Assembly: GCF_004920405.1 (NCBI RefSeq)
Contig: NZ_RFLV01000003.1
Span: 372,001 to 436,000, forward strand
DNA from: Pseudomonas leptonychotis
GTDB taxonomy: Bacteria > Pseudomonadota > Gammaproteobacteria > Pseudomonadales > Pseudomonadaceae
Direction of reading: 5' to 3'
Length of the DNA: 64,000 nucleotides
The position numbers and the translations under genes were made by a program. Below, in pieces: positions 34,684-43,066 of the stretch. Numbering within the stretch: position 1 is the first letter of the stretch; every line of letters starts with the position of its first letter. The notes beneath the pieces are model-generated. The model worked only from the letters and a program-made list of their open reading frames with translations, did no database searches and was not told the origin of the DNA.

Positions 34684-35535
34684 ATGACCCAAGTAATGGC
34701 GTGTATTGATGGCTCGCAATCCACTCGCGCAGTTTGCGACTATGCCGCGTGGGCCAGCCAGCGCCTGAGCGCACCGCTGACCCTGCTGCATGTATTGGAT
34801 GAAGTGCAGTACCCAACCCGCAGCGACCTGTCCGGCGCTATCGGTTTGGGCAGCCGCGAGCATTTGCTCGAAGAGCTGGCCAGCCTGGATCAGCAACGCC
34901 ATAAACTGGCCATGGAACAAGGTCGGCTGATGCTCGAAGCGGCCCGCGAAAGGGTGCAAGCCGATGGTGTGGAGCCTGCTCAGCTGCGCCAGCGCCATGG
35001 CGACCTGGTGAACTGCCTGGGTGAGCTGGAAGATGATATCCGCCTGCTGGTTATCGGTCGTCAAGGCGCGTCCAGCGACAGCCTTAACCAACCGCTAGGT
35101 GGTCACTTAGAGAACGTCATCCGCACCCTGCACCGGCCGATCTTGGTCAGCTGCGGTGCATTCAAAGCGCCGCAAAGCTACATGCTGGCCTATGACGGCA
35201 GCGCCACCGCGCGTAAAAGCCTGGAGATGATCGCGGCCAGCCCGCTGCTCAAAGGCCTGCCGTGTCATCTGCTGATGATCGGTGCCGACACCAGCGATGC
35301 CAGGGAACAACTGAAAGCCGCTGCACGGGTAATAGAAGGCTCAGCCAGCGAAGTGCACACTGTCATTCGCGCCGGTGAAGTAGAGCCCACCCTGCACGCC
35401 TATCAACTGGAGCAAGGCATCGATCTGCTGGCCATGGGGGCTTACGGCCACTCGCGGATTCGTCAGTTTTTGCTCGGCAGTACCACCACCACCCTGCTGC
35501 GCACCAGCCCATCAGCGCTGCTGATTCTGCGTTGA
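34684..35535 (+). CDS. Tandem universal stress protein (UspA type)
   Basis: The 283-residue product has two Usp domains: one from MACIDGSQSTRAVCDYAAWASQRL with closing VIGRQGASSDSLNQPLGGHLENVIRTLHRPILV, the other from AYDGSATARKS with closing MGAYGHSRIRQFLLGSTTTTLLRTSPSALLIL. The second has the ATP-binding G-x2-G-x9-GS pattern; the first is weaker. It is co-transcribed with the SulP gene (12 bp apart, AAGGA before the ATG). Usp proteins of this kind help survival in stress or low oxygen. A large hairpin follows. Confidence 0.9.
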   Translation: MTQVMACIDGSQSTRAVCDYAAWASQRLSAPLTLLHVLDEVQYPTRSDLSGAIGLGSREHLLEELASLDQQRHKLAMEQGRLMLEAARERVQADGVEPAQLRQRHGDLVNCLGELEDDIRLLVIGRQGASSDSLNQPLGGHLENVIRTLHRPILVSCGAFKAPQSYMLAYDGSATARKSLEMIAASPLLKGLPCHLLMIGADTSDAREQLKAAARVIEGSASEVHTVIRAGEVEPTLHAYQLEQGIDLLAMGAYGHSRIRQFLLGSTTTTLLRTSPSALLILR

Positions 35536-35539
35536 TTTG

Positions 35540-35575
35540 CCAGGCATCGCCGCCATAACCGGCGGCGATGCCTGG
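35540..35575 (+). terminator. Strong hairpin after the SulP-Usp operon
   Basis: A perfect 15-bp stem (CCAGGCATCGCCGCC and its complement) with loop ATAACC starts 5 bp after the stop codon. No T-run, but the stem is very stable and its position fits a transcript end. Confidence 0.65.
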
Positions 35576-35678
35576 GCTTACCGAAGCCTGCGCCGCCGAC
35601 TGCGTACTGGCACTCTGACAGCTTTTTCACGATGAACGCGTTATGCTGCGATCACGTCATTTTTTGTGATCACAGGCC

Positions 35679-36800
35679 ATGACCGATTCCCTCGTCCCTC
35701 GTCAACCGCAGGCCTTTGCGCTCTGGCGCGAAGCCCAGGACACGCGCATCCGCACGCCGCTGGGTGGCATTTATTACCTGCTGGCGTGACTGCTCACCTG
35801 GGGGTTCAGCAATGACCCACAGGCCCTGTTGGTGCCAGGGCTGCTCGGTATTGCCGTGTTTGCGCTGCTGTTAGCGCTGCGTTTGCTGCACCGCTTGCCC
35901 GAAGAACAAACGCCCACCGCGCTAAAACGTTGGCTCAACCACCACTGGCTGCTGATTCTCAGCACCGCATTGGCCTGGGGGCTGGCCCATGCGCTGGCCC
36001 AGATGCACGTGCTGTTCAGCAGTTCGACGATCATCGCCACCCTCAGCACCATTGCCTTCAGCACCGCGCTGGTGTTCACCTTCTCGATGCGCAAGAAGCG
36101 AGCGACCCTGGCCTTGATGCTGCTTTATCTGCCTGGGCTGCTCAGCCTGGCGACAGATTGGCAAATGAAACACGCCATCGTGATTACCCTGGGTTTCTAC
36201 CTGAGCTATCTGCTGCTGGCGCTCAACCGCAGCCACCGCGAATACCACAACACCCTGAAACTGGAACTGCAACTGCTCGACCAGCAAGAGCGTCTCGACC
36301 AGCTCAGCCGCACCGACAGCCTGACCCAGCTGGGTAACCGCTATCAGTTCAACAGCCTGTTTCCGGTGATGGTGGCCAACGCCCAACGGCAGAGCCAGCC
36401 GCTGTCGCTGGTACTGCTGGATATCGACTTCTTCAAACGGATCAACGATGAGTACGGACACGCCTGCGGTGATGTCTGCCTGAGCGCTTTTGCCGAACGC
36501 ATGCGCCACAATTTCCGCCGCGGCGGTGATGCCTTGCTGCGCCTGGGCGGTGAAGAGTTCGGCATTCTGATGCCCAACACGCCCCTGGAAAAAGCCCGCC
36601 AACTGGCCGAGCTATTCCGTCAGGATCTGGAGCGCGAAGGTTTCAACTTACAGGAAACCGTGCTGCCGCTAACCGCAAGCCTGGGGGTTGGTTGTTACGA
36701 CATGCAGCGCGATGACAACGCCGAAGCATTCTTCAAGCGCGTCGATGATGCGCTCTATCAAGCCAAGAGCAACGGCCGCAACCGCCTGGCGCTTGCCTGA
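35679..36800 (+). pseudogene. Membrane GGDEF (diguanylate cyclase) gene with an in-frame TGA
   Basis: Reading from ATG 35679 (AGG upstream) gives 36 codons (MTDSLVPRQPQAFALWREAQ...GGIYYLLA), then TGA at 35787-35789, and the same frame continues LLTWGFSNDPQALLVPGLLG. TGA in place of TGG (Trp) would restore one protein of 373 residues. Downstream are about five membrane helices (to about residue 180) and an intact GGDEF domain with LTQLGNRYQFN, LLDIDFFKRINDEYGHACGD and the active site RLGGEEFGIL. Translation could restart at GTG 35829 and give 323 residues with most helices. So it is either a fresh nonsense mutant or a gene with a shorter start. Convergent with the MCP at 36865. Confidence 0.7.
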
Positions 36801-36825
36801 CCCGACATGCAGCTCGGGGGATAGA

Positions 36826-36860
36826 TCAGCCTGACGGCGCTCACGCGGCCGGCAGGCTGA
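36826..36860. terminator. Hairpin between convergent GGDEF and MCP genes
   Basis: TCAGCCTG and CAGGCTGA pair as an 8-bp stem around a 19-nt GC-rich loop in the 64-bp convergent space. No clear T-run. Confidence 0.4.
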
Positions 36861-36864
36861 GTCA

Positions 36865-38796
36865 CTACAGGCGGAAGCTGCCCATTTGTTTAGCCAGGTC
36901 ATCGGCCAAGCCACGCAAGGTTTTGCAGTCCTCTTTGCACACCTGAACCTCACCGGCGGTGGCATGCGCCAGGTCGGCAATGCCCTGCACGTTACGGTTG
37001 ATCTCTTCGGTGACCGATGACTGCTCCTCGGTGGCGGTGGCCACCTGAGTATTCATGTCACTGATGCGTTCAATCTGCTCGGTAATCGCGCTGAGCGAAT
37101 GCCCCGTGCGCTGGCTGGCTTCCACGCCGGTACCGGTGGCGCGTTGGCCTGCATGCATGGAACTCACCGCTGTATCCGCGCCTTGCTTGAGGCGTTGAAT
37201 CATCTGCTGGATTTCATCGGTCGAGCTTTGCGTGCGACTGGCCAAGGTGCGCACTTCGTCCGCCACCACGGCAAAGCCTCGACCCATTTCACCGGCACGC
37301 GCCGCCTCAATGGCCGCGTTTAAGGCCAGCAAATTGGTCTGCTCGGAAATCCCGCGAATCACCGCCAACACCTGATCAATCGATGCCACCTGTTCGGCCA
37401 GCTCACTCACCGCAGCCGCGGCATTACCAATGTCGGTAGACATGCTTTCGATATGACCGATAGATTGGCGCACCTCGTTACGTGCGCCCTGCGCCTCGTC
37501 CCGTGCGGTTTGCGAGGACTGCGCGGCATTGCTGGCGTTGCGCGCAATTTCCTGCACGGTGAGGCCCATCTCATGCACGGCGGTAGCCACCATGTCAGTC
37601 ATTTCCTGCTGCTGGCCGGAACGCCCGGCGGTGTTGTCGACCACCTGTGCAACCTGGGCCACCGAGGCACGCAAGCGCTCGCTGGTCGCCAATACATCGC
37701 TGATCAAGCTACGTTGGCCGCCAATAAAGCGATTAAAACCACGCGCCAGATCACCCAACTCATCTTCACGCGACTCATCCAGGCGTCGAGTCAGATCACC
37801 GCCACCGCCGCCGATTTCCACCAAGGCCACTGTCACCTGACGAATCGGCCGCACCAAACCACGCGCCAGCACCACCACCAGCCCGAGGAAAAACAGTGCA
37901 ACGCCCACGCCAATGGCGCTGGTCATCAGCAATGCCTGACGCGCTTCGGCATAGATTTCCGCCTCCGGCACTTCGCTGACCAGCAGCCAGTCAAGACTGC
38001 TGAGCTTCTGTGCCACGGCCAGGTACGGCTCACCGTCGCGCTCAAAGCGCACCGCCTTGCCATCACTGCCGAGTAATTGCTCGGCAGCGGCCTTGCCAAA
38101 CACCTCACCCAGACGACCACTGCCGCTTAGCTCAGCTTGCGGGTGCACCTTAATGTCACCCTGGGCGTCGATCAGAAAAACCTGACCACGCTCGCCAAAA
38201 CGAAAATCACGAATCATCTCCGACATGGCCTTGAGGCTGAACCCCAACCCGGCGACACCGAGGGTTTTACCGCCTTGCTTGATTCGCTGATTGATAAACA
38301 GGGTCGGCAGGCGCGTGCCTTTGTCGATATCGATCTCCAGTACCTGATCACGGCTGCCATCGACCAGCCGGTAGAACCACTGGTTCTCGGGTTGATCGCG
38401 GCTGATTACCCGGGCCAGGCCCTTGCCCGTGAAATAGTTGCCGCTGTCCAGTACGGCAATCGAGGTGGTCATGGCGTTCTGCTGCTCGCGCACCCCTTCC
38501 AAATAACGGGCAACTAAGTCGCGCTGCTCCTCAGGTTCACCGTTGGCCAGCCAGTCCTGGACGAACACATTGCTGGCAATCCCGGCATTGGCCGTAACGG
38601 GCGCAGTGAGAACACGCTCAAGGTCATTACGGATCGCCAGGGCCCGCGCTGGCAAAGCTTCCTCGACCAGAAAGCGCTCACTCAGGCGATTGACCACTGC
38701 CGAATAGACGCCCACCACAATCAAAATACTGGCGAGCAATGCTGCGCCCATGCTGAGAATCAGCTGCCACTGAATGCTGCGCTTCCACAAGCCCAT
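36865..38796 (-). CDS. Methyl-accepting chemotaxis protein with dCache-type sensor
   Basis: The 643-residue receptor has a first membrane helix (about 12-34) and a large periplasmic dCache-like domain to about residue 285. That domain includes [25 protein letters not shown] and the [37 protein letters not shown] core of double Cache sensors. A second helix (about 290-312), HAMP, and a full signalling domain with tip [32 protein letters not shown] follow. AAAGG stands 8 nt before the ATG. It has no CheR/CheB-binding pentapeptide. The next gene upstream encodes a periplasmic binding protein that could present a ligand. Ligand unknown. Confidence 0.93.
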   Translation of the reverse strand: MGLWKRSIQWQLILSMGAALLASILIVVGVYSAVVNRLSERFLVEEALPARALAIRNDLERVLTAPVTANAGIASNVFVQDWLANGEPEEQRDLVARYLEGVREQQNAMTTSIAVLDSGNYFTGKGLARVISRDQPENQWFYRLVDGSRDQVLEIDIDKGTRLPTLFINQRIKQGGKTLGVAGLGFSLKAMSEMIRDFRFGERGQVFLIDAQGDIKVHPQAELSGSGRLGEVFGKAAAEQLLGSDGKAVRFERDGEPYLAVAQKLSSLDWLLVSEVPEAEIYAEARQALLMTSAIGVGVALFFLGLVVVLARGLVRPIRQVTVALVEIGGGGGDLTRRLDESREDELGDLARGFNRFIGGQRSLISDVLATSERLRASVAQVAQVVDNTAGRSGQQQEMTDMVATAVHEMGLTVQEIARNASNAAQSSQTARDEAQGARNEVRQSIGHIESMSTDIGNAAAAVSELAEQVASIDQVLAVIRGISEQTNLLALNAAIEAARAGEMGRGFAVVADEVRTLASRTQSSTDEIQQMIQRLKQGADTAVSSMHAGQRATGTGVEASQRTGHSLSAITEQIERISDMNTQVATATEEQSSVTEEINRNVQGIADLAHATAGEVQVCKEDCKTLRGLADDLAKQMGSFRL

Positions 38797-38843
38797 GGGA
38801 GATACCTTTTGTTTATTATTTGATGTGAGTGATTGAATACAAT

Positions 38844-38855
38844 TTTGTATACAAA
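38844..38855. promoter_or_regulatory. 12-bp palindrome TTTGTATACAAA upstream of the MCP
   Basis: A perfect palindrome in an AT-rich stretch 48 bp upstream of the MCP start, within the 130-bp gap after the periplasmic protein gene. The TTGT-AT-ACAA core resembles GntR/FadR-type operators (TNGT-N-ACNA). No such regulator gene is adjacent, so the binder is unknown. Confidence 0.45.
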
Positions 38856-38926
38856 CTCAATTGCCCGCCGACGTATAACGCTATCGGCTGCTGCACCTGC
38901 TGACTTTAATCAGCGCCTTGGGGTTT

Positions 38927-39955
38927 TCAGTTCATCTGACGCCACAGCCGCAGGTAGGCCTCTTCATGACTGAAATCCAGCTCGATGCTGAGGTCATCCG
39001 AGCCCTGGAGCAGCTGCGGGGTAATCAACAGTGGAGGTGTTACAAACAGGCTGGGCGGCTGGCCGGCAAAAGCCCGGTTCAGCTCATCCACCAGTTGCCA
39101 ACCCTGCATCCCCAGTGGCTCAGCGACCGTGGCAACCTGCTGCGACAACCCTGAGTGGATGCGCCCCAAAGCCTTGGCCGAGCCATCGCCGGCGGAAATA
39201 TTGCGAATATCCTTACGCCCCAGCGCATTGAGCGGCACATTGATGTGATCGAAATACACATCATTGATCGCCAGGGTATGGCTCCACGCTGCACCAAAGC
39301 GCCGCTGCAATGAACGCACACGCTCATCCATGCCCTGCCCGGCGCTGGCAATCGGCAAGTCTTCGACGCTCAGCACCTTACATTGCGCGCATGCCTCCAG
39401 ACGCTGCACCATGCGCTGGGTCTTGGCAGTAGCAATGGCGAACTGACTGTCGGTAAAAATCACCACGCCGATCTGGCCGTCACGCATGGCGTATTCAGCC
39501 GCCAGATCCGCCACCTGCAACGGGTCGCTGGTGATATTGCTAAACAGTTTGTCCGTCGGCCCAGGCCGATCCCCGGCGTGCCAGCCCAGCAGCACGATGC
39601 CACGGGCCTTAAAAGCCTTATGCAAATCGCCCAGATAGTCCGGCTCGAACCCACCCAACACCACGCCATCGGGCTTACGCTCCAGCACCAGCGCCGCCGC
39701 GCGCCTGATCTCATCCGGATCGCCACGGCCATCTACGGCATGCACCTGCCAGCCCAGCAGCTTGGCGGCACGCTCAAAGCTGCGGTACACGCCCACCACC
39801 CCACCGTTACGAAAATCCGCCGCGATAAAACTCACCTGTATGTCACGACGCACAGGAGGGGCCTGCTTCGGACCTGCCCATTCACTCGCGGTAACTAGCG
39901 CGCTGCACAGCAGCCCACACAAGCAGAAAACAGTTGCATAGCCATATCTCGACAT
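38927..39955 (-). CDS. Periplasmic sugar-type binding protein (possible chemoreceptor partner)
   Basis: The 342-residue product has a signal peptide (MSRYGYATVFCLCGLLCSALVTA) and a type I periplasmic-binding fold. It starts IQVSFIAADFRNGGVVGVYRSFERAAKLLGWQVHAVDGRGD, then has AALVLERKPDGVVLGGF and a hinge-type LAINDVYFDHINVPL. It is of the LacI/ribose-binding group (Peripla_BP_4). There are no ABC permease or ATPase genes beside it. It lies 130 bp upstream of the MCP on the same strand, so it may bind a small molecule for that receptor or another signalling protein rather than for uptake. Ligand unknown. Confidence 0.8.
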   Translation of the reverse strand: MSRYGYATVFCLCGLLCSALVTASEWAGPKQAPPVRRDIQVSFIAADFRNGGVVGVYRSFERAAKLLGWQVHAVDGRGDPDEIRRAAALVLERKPDGVVLGGFEPDYLGDLHKAFKARGIVLLGWHAGDRPGPTDKLFSNITSDPLQVADLAAEYAMRDGQIGVVIFTDSQFAIATAKTQRMVQRLEACAQCKVLSVEDLPIASAGQGMDERVRSLQRRFGAAWSHTLAINDVYFDHINVPLNALGRKDIRNISAGDGSAKALGRIHSGLSQQVATVAEPLGMQGWQLVDELNRAFAGQPPSLFVTPPLLITPQLLQGSDDLSIELDFSHEEAYLRLWRQMN

Positions 39956-40049
39956 CGCTTATCCCTGCGCTGTTGGCCGACTGTTTATCGCGCCGACCTG
40001 TTCCTTGCAGCGTAGTCAGTTATGAGGCGCAACGCTCTTGCGCCACCTG

Positions 40050-42431
40050 TCATTCGGCTAGGCTGAACCGCAGCGTGGCGGTCTGCCCGCTCTCATCCAG
40101 CACACTCAGCTGATACTGACCACTGCGTGTAAAGGCGTGGTTAAACACGGCATCGGCACTGGTTTCGGCAATTGGCTGGCCCTCGACAAACCACCACCGC
40201 CGGCCACTGCCGCCGAGCGCAGACAGACGCAACCGCAGCGGCTCGACGCTGCCCGCCGGCCGCCGTAAACGGTCGCCCTCGCGCACCCCCACTATCGACA
40301 GCGGTGCAGCAACCGCCACCTGAGGCGGTGGGCACTGCGGGTCAGCGGCTGGCAAACGCGCACTGCGCCGTTCGCGACGCGGCAACCAGGGTTCCAGCGG
40401 TGCAGGCCAGAGCGCCAACATCTGTGCGGTGGCGCCTGGGCAACGGGAGTCGACCCGTAGCCCTGCCGAATTGACCCAAAAATGCTCCTGCAGCCCGAGC
40501 CCCAGCGGCTGATCCTGCGCCAACAAGGTCGGCGGCGTGGTGCCGTCCAAAGTCCAGGCAAAGCGCTGGCGCCGACAGTTGGGGTCACTGCTATCCAGTG
40601 GCTGCCCAAGCGGCCAACAAATAGCGGCAACGCCGACCGACGCAGGCTGTGGGTCAACCGGCAAAGCTATACCGCGCTGGCTATCGCGATTAACCAACAA
40701 ATCGTGCACCTGCAACAGCAAAGGTGCGGCCGAAGCCAAGCCGAACTGTCCCGGCACCGGGGTGCCATCGGGGCGGCCGATCCAGATGCCAATCAGGTAG
40801 CGCGGCGCTACGCCAATCGCCCAGGCATCGCGAAAGCCATAACTGGTGCCGGTTTTCCAGGCCAGGCTGGGCCGCTGCACCAACTGCGCGCGCGGGTCGC
40901 GGTCTGGGCGCGCCTGACCGCTGAGAATATGCCTTACGATCCACGCCGCACCTGGCGACAGCAGGCGCCGCTCATACAGCGCATCCTGTGGCTGAAAGCG
41001 CAAACGGGCAGCCTTGCCGCCACGGGCAAAAGCGCTGTAACCGCTGACCAGTTCTTCCAGGCGGCTGCCGGCGCCACCGAGAATCAGTGCCAAGTTAGGT
41101 TCGGCCAGCGGCGGCAGCAATAACGGCACCCCGGCACTGCGCAACTCACCGGCAAAACGTTTCGGGCCGAAGGCTTCCAGTAGCTGCACGGCGGGCAGGT
41201 TGAGCGAGGTGGCTAAGGCCTCGCTGGCCGACACGGCGCCGCTGAAACCGGCGGCAAAGTTGCCCGGCCGGTAATCGCCATAGCGGCGTGGCACATCCTG
41301 CAGCAGTGATTCGGCGTGAATCAGCCCTTCATCCAGCGCCATCCCGTAGAGGAAGGGTTTCAGCGTTGAGCCCGGCGAGCGTACGGCACTGATCATGTCG
41401 ACATGGCCGAAGCGTTTGGCGTCGCCGATATCCACCGAGCCCAGGTAGGCGCGTACCGCCATGCTTGGCTGCTCGACCACCAGAATCGCCGCCGAGGTGC
41501 GCTCCGGCAGTCGCGCGCGCCAGCCCAGCAACAGGTCTTCCAGACGACGCTGCAACGCAGCATCCAGGGTGGTGCGAATCAGCGGTGGGCTGCCGCGCGT
41601 ATTCAGCCTGCGCGCCAACAGCGGTGCCAGCCGTGGTTCCTGACGTGGAGCCAGCAACACCGGCTCCTCCAGCGCATCATTAATCGCTGCCTGCGGCCAC
41701 ACGCCAAAACTGTCCAGCCGCTTGAGTACTTTGTCGCGCGCGGCCTGAGCCCGTTCGGGATGTCGATCCGGGCGCAAGCGGCTGGGCGCCTGCGGCAGCA
41801 CCGCGAGCAAGGCGGCCTCGGCGCGGGTCAGCTGGCGCGGCGACTTGCCCAGATAAGCCCAACTGGCCGCTGCCACGCCTTGCAAGGTGCCACCGAAGGG
41901 CGCGCGGTTGAGGTAGAGGGTGAGGATTTCGTCCTTGGACAGGTGCCATTCCAGCTGCAGCGTGCGCCACAGCTGCTTGAGCTTGCCGGGATAACTGCGC
42001 GCATGTGGATCGAGCAAACGCGCCACCTGCATCGACAGCGTACTGCCGCCTGAGAGCACCCGCCCACCGCTGAGGTTCTGCCAGGCCGCGCGCGCCAACG
42101 CCAACGGATTAACGCCCGGGTGCTGGTAAAACCAGCGATCTTCGTAGGTCAGCAGCGCGTCCAGGTAATAGGGCGAAACCTCATTGGGGCTGACCGGATA
42201 ACGCCACACACCCTCCTGATCAGCAAAGCGCCACAACGGCGCGCCATCCTCAGCCAGCACCACGCGCGCCAGGTCATCCGCCGGCAAAGGCAGTGGAAAC
42301 AGGCGGTCAGCTAGCGCCAGCACGGCCAGTAAACACAGCGCAGCCAACAGCCACGGCCGGCGCAGTAGATGCCACAGCCTGAGCGTCCAGGTCGATAAAC
42401 CGGGCCGCAACCCTTGCTTGATGCCGCTCAT
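40050..42431 (-). CDS. pbpC: Penicillin-binding protein 1C (glycosyltransferase-transpeptidase)
   Basis: Start ATG 42431 gives 793 residues; an upstream in-frame ATG (42479) is less likely. One membrane helix (about 25-45) anchors the protein in the inner membrane. The glycosyltransferase domain shows EDRWFYQHPGVNPLALARA and GGSTLSMQVARLL. The transpeptidase domain shows the serine motif SPGSTLKPF, SASEALATSLN, and KTGTSYGFRDAW. A C-terminal PBP1C-type domain (BiPBP_C) ends the protein. It makes or repairs peptidoglycan, and together with alpha-2-macroglobulin forms a conserved pair. Here a small membrane-protein gene on the other strand lies between the two. Confidence 0.93.
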   Translation of the reverse strand: MSGIKQGLRPGLSTWTLRLWHLLRRPWLLAALCLLAVLALADRLFPLPLPADDLARVVLAEDGAPLWRFADQEGVWRYPVSPNEVSPYYLDALLTYEDRWFYQHPGVNPLALARAAWQNLSGGRVLSGGSTLSMQVARLLDPHARSYPGKLKQLWRTLQLEWHLSKDEILTLYLNRAPFGGTLQGVAAASWAYLGKSPRQLTRAEAALLAVLPQAPSRLRPDRHPERAQAARDKVLKRLDSFGVWPQAAINDALEEPVLLAPRQEPRLAPLLARRLNTRGSPPLIRTTLDAALQRRLEDLLLGWRARLPERTSAAILVVEQPSMAVRAYLGSVDIGDAKRFGHVDMISAVRSPGSTLKPFLYGMALDEGLIHAESLLQDVPRRYGDYRPGNFAAGFSGAVSASEALATSLNLPAVQLLEAFGPKRFAGELRSAGVPLLLPPLAEPNLALILGGAGSRLEELVSGYSAFARGGKAARLRFQPQDALYERRLLSPGAAWIVRHILSGQARPDRDPRAQLVQRPSLAWKTGTSYGFRDAWAIGVAPRYLIGIWIGRPDGTPVPGQFGLASAAPLLLQVHDLLVNRDSQRGIALPVDPQPASVGVAAICWPLGQPLDSSDPNCRRQRFAWTLDGTTPPTLLAQDQPLGLGLQEHFWVNSAGLRVDSRCPGATAQMLALWPAPLEPWLPRRERRSARLPAADPQCPPPQVAVAAPLSIVGVREGDRLRRPAGSVEPLRLRLSALGGSGRRWWFVEGQPIAETSADAVFNHAFTRSGQYQLSVLDESGQTATLRFSLAE

Positions 42432-42576
42432 GTGTTGCTGTGTTCCTTGTCTTGAGGTGCAGCCCACGGCCATGCACAACTGGCGTGTCGCTCAAACGAT
42501 AGCGCTGCCATTCTGCCAAATGGCTGGCACACTGACGCGCAGCAACCATCACATACACGCGTTTGGAACAGAAATC

Positions 42577-42870
42577 ATGGCGGTAGAAGGTTTTTTTGAA
42601 TCCCTTGGCGAAGCGGTCGGCTCAGTCATCCGCTTTATTGTCGAGGGCATGAGCGGCTTTTTCGGCATGCTCGGCGGGGCGGTCAGCAGCTTTATCGCGG
42701 GCATGTCCAAGGCCTTGGGGGTGACGCCCTCCTTGCTCAGCATCGTGGTTCTAGTGACCGGTCTCTGGTTGCTGTACCTGGCGGTACGCGCTTTTATGCG
42801 ACGCTCGATCATTGCTGGGATGATCTGGCTGGTACTCGGACTATGGTTGCTGAGCGGCCTGATCAGCTAA
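42577..42870 (+). CDS. Small membrane protein of unknown function
   Basis: Start ATG 42577 follows GGAA; the open frame extends upstream without a ribosome site. The 97-residue product has an amphipathic N-terminus with glycines (MAVEGFFESLGEAVGSVIRFIVEGMSGFFGMLGGAVSSF). Two membrane helices follow (about residues 55-73 and 80-96, the last ending WLLSGLIS). It sits opposite pbpC and alpha-2-macroglobulin. I do not recognise a family. A short transcript is likely, as a strong hairpin follows at once. Confidence 0.65.
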   Translation: MAVEGFFESLGEAVGSVIRFIVEGMSGFFGMLGGAVSSFIAGMSKALGVTPSLLSIVVLVTGLWLLYLAVRAFMRRSIIAGMIWLVLGLWLLSGLIS

Positions 42871-42887
42871 GTCACCCTGGCTAAACA

Positions 42888-42916
42888 ACAAGGCCCGCCA
42901 ATTTGGCGGGCCTTGT
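42888..42916 (+). terminator. Terminator-like hairpin after the small membrane protein gene
   Basis: ACAAGGCCCGCCA-ATT-TGGCGGGCCTTGT is a perfect 13-bp stem with a 3-nt loop, 17 bp after the stop codon. T-runs are missing, but it may end transcription in both directions. Confidence 0.7.
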
Positions 42917-42924
42917 ACGTTCGA

Positions 42925-43066
42925 AGAACCTGTTTCGGGTCTCGCGAGCTAGAGCGAGACAAGGCAAAAATGGCCGAGGAAGCGGAGTTTACGAGTTGTA
43001 AATGAGCATTCCGAGGCCATTTTTAACGCAGTATCGCCGACGCGCAGCAGATCCGAGACAGGTTCT
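42925..43066. repeat. MITE-like repeat, copy C (complete)
   Basis: A 142-bp element bounded by AGAACCTGT and ACAGGTTCT. The inverted ends extend imperfectly to about 17 bp (AGAACCTGTTTCGGGTC against the right end). It has no coding capacity. The right end overlaps the stop codon of the alpha-2-macroglobulin gene by two bases. Copies A (25332) and B (28610) share its interior. Confidence 0.8.

Noticed and set aside
35787..35789. TGA as a selenocysteine codon
   Set aside because: No selenoprotein of this type is known, no SECIS-like hairpin is evident just after the codon, and the neighbouring residues suggest a Trp codon change.
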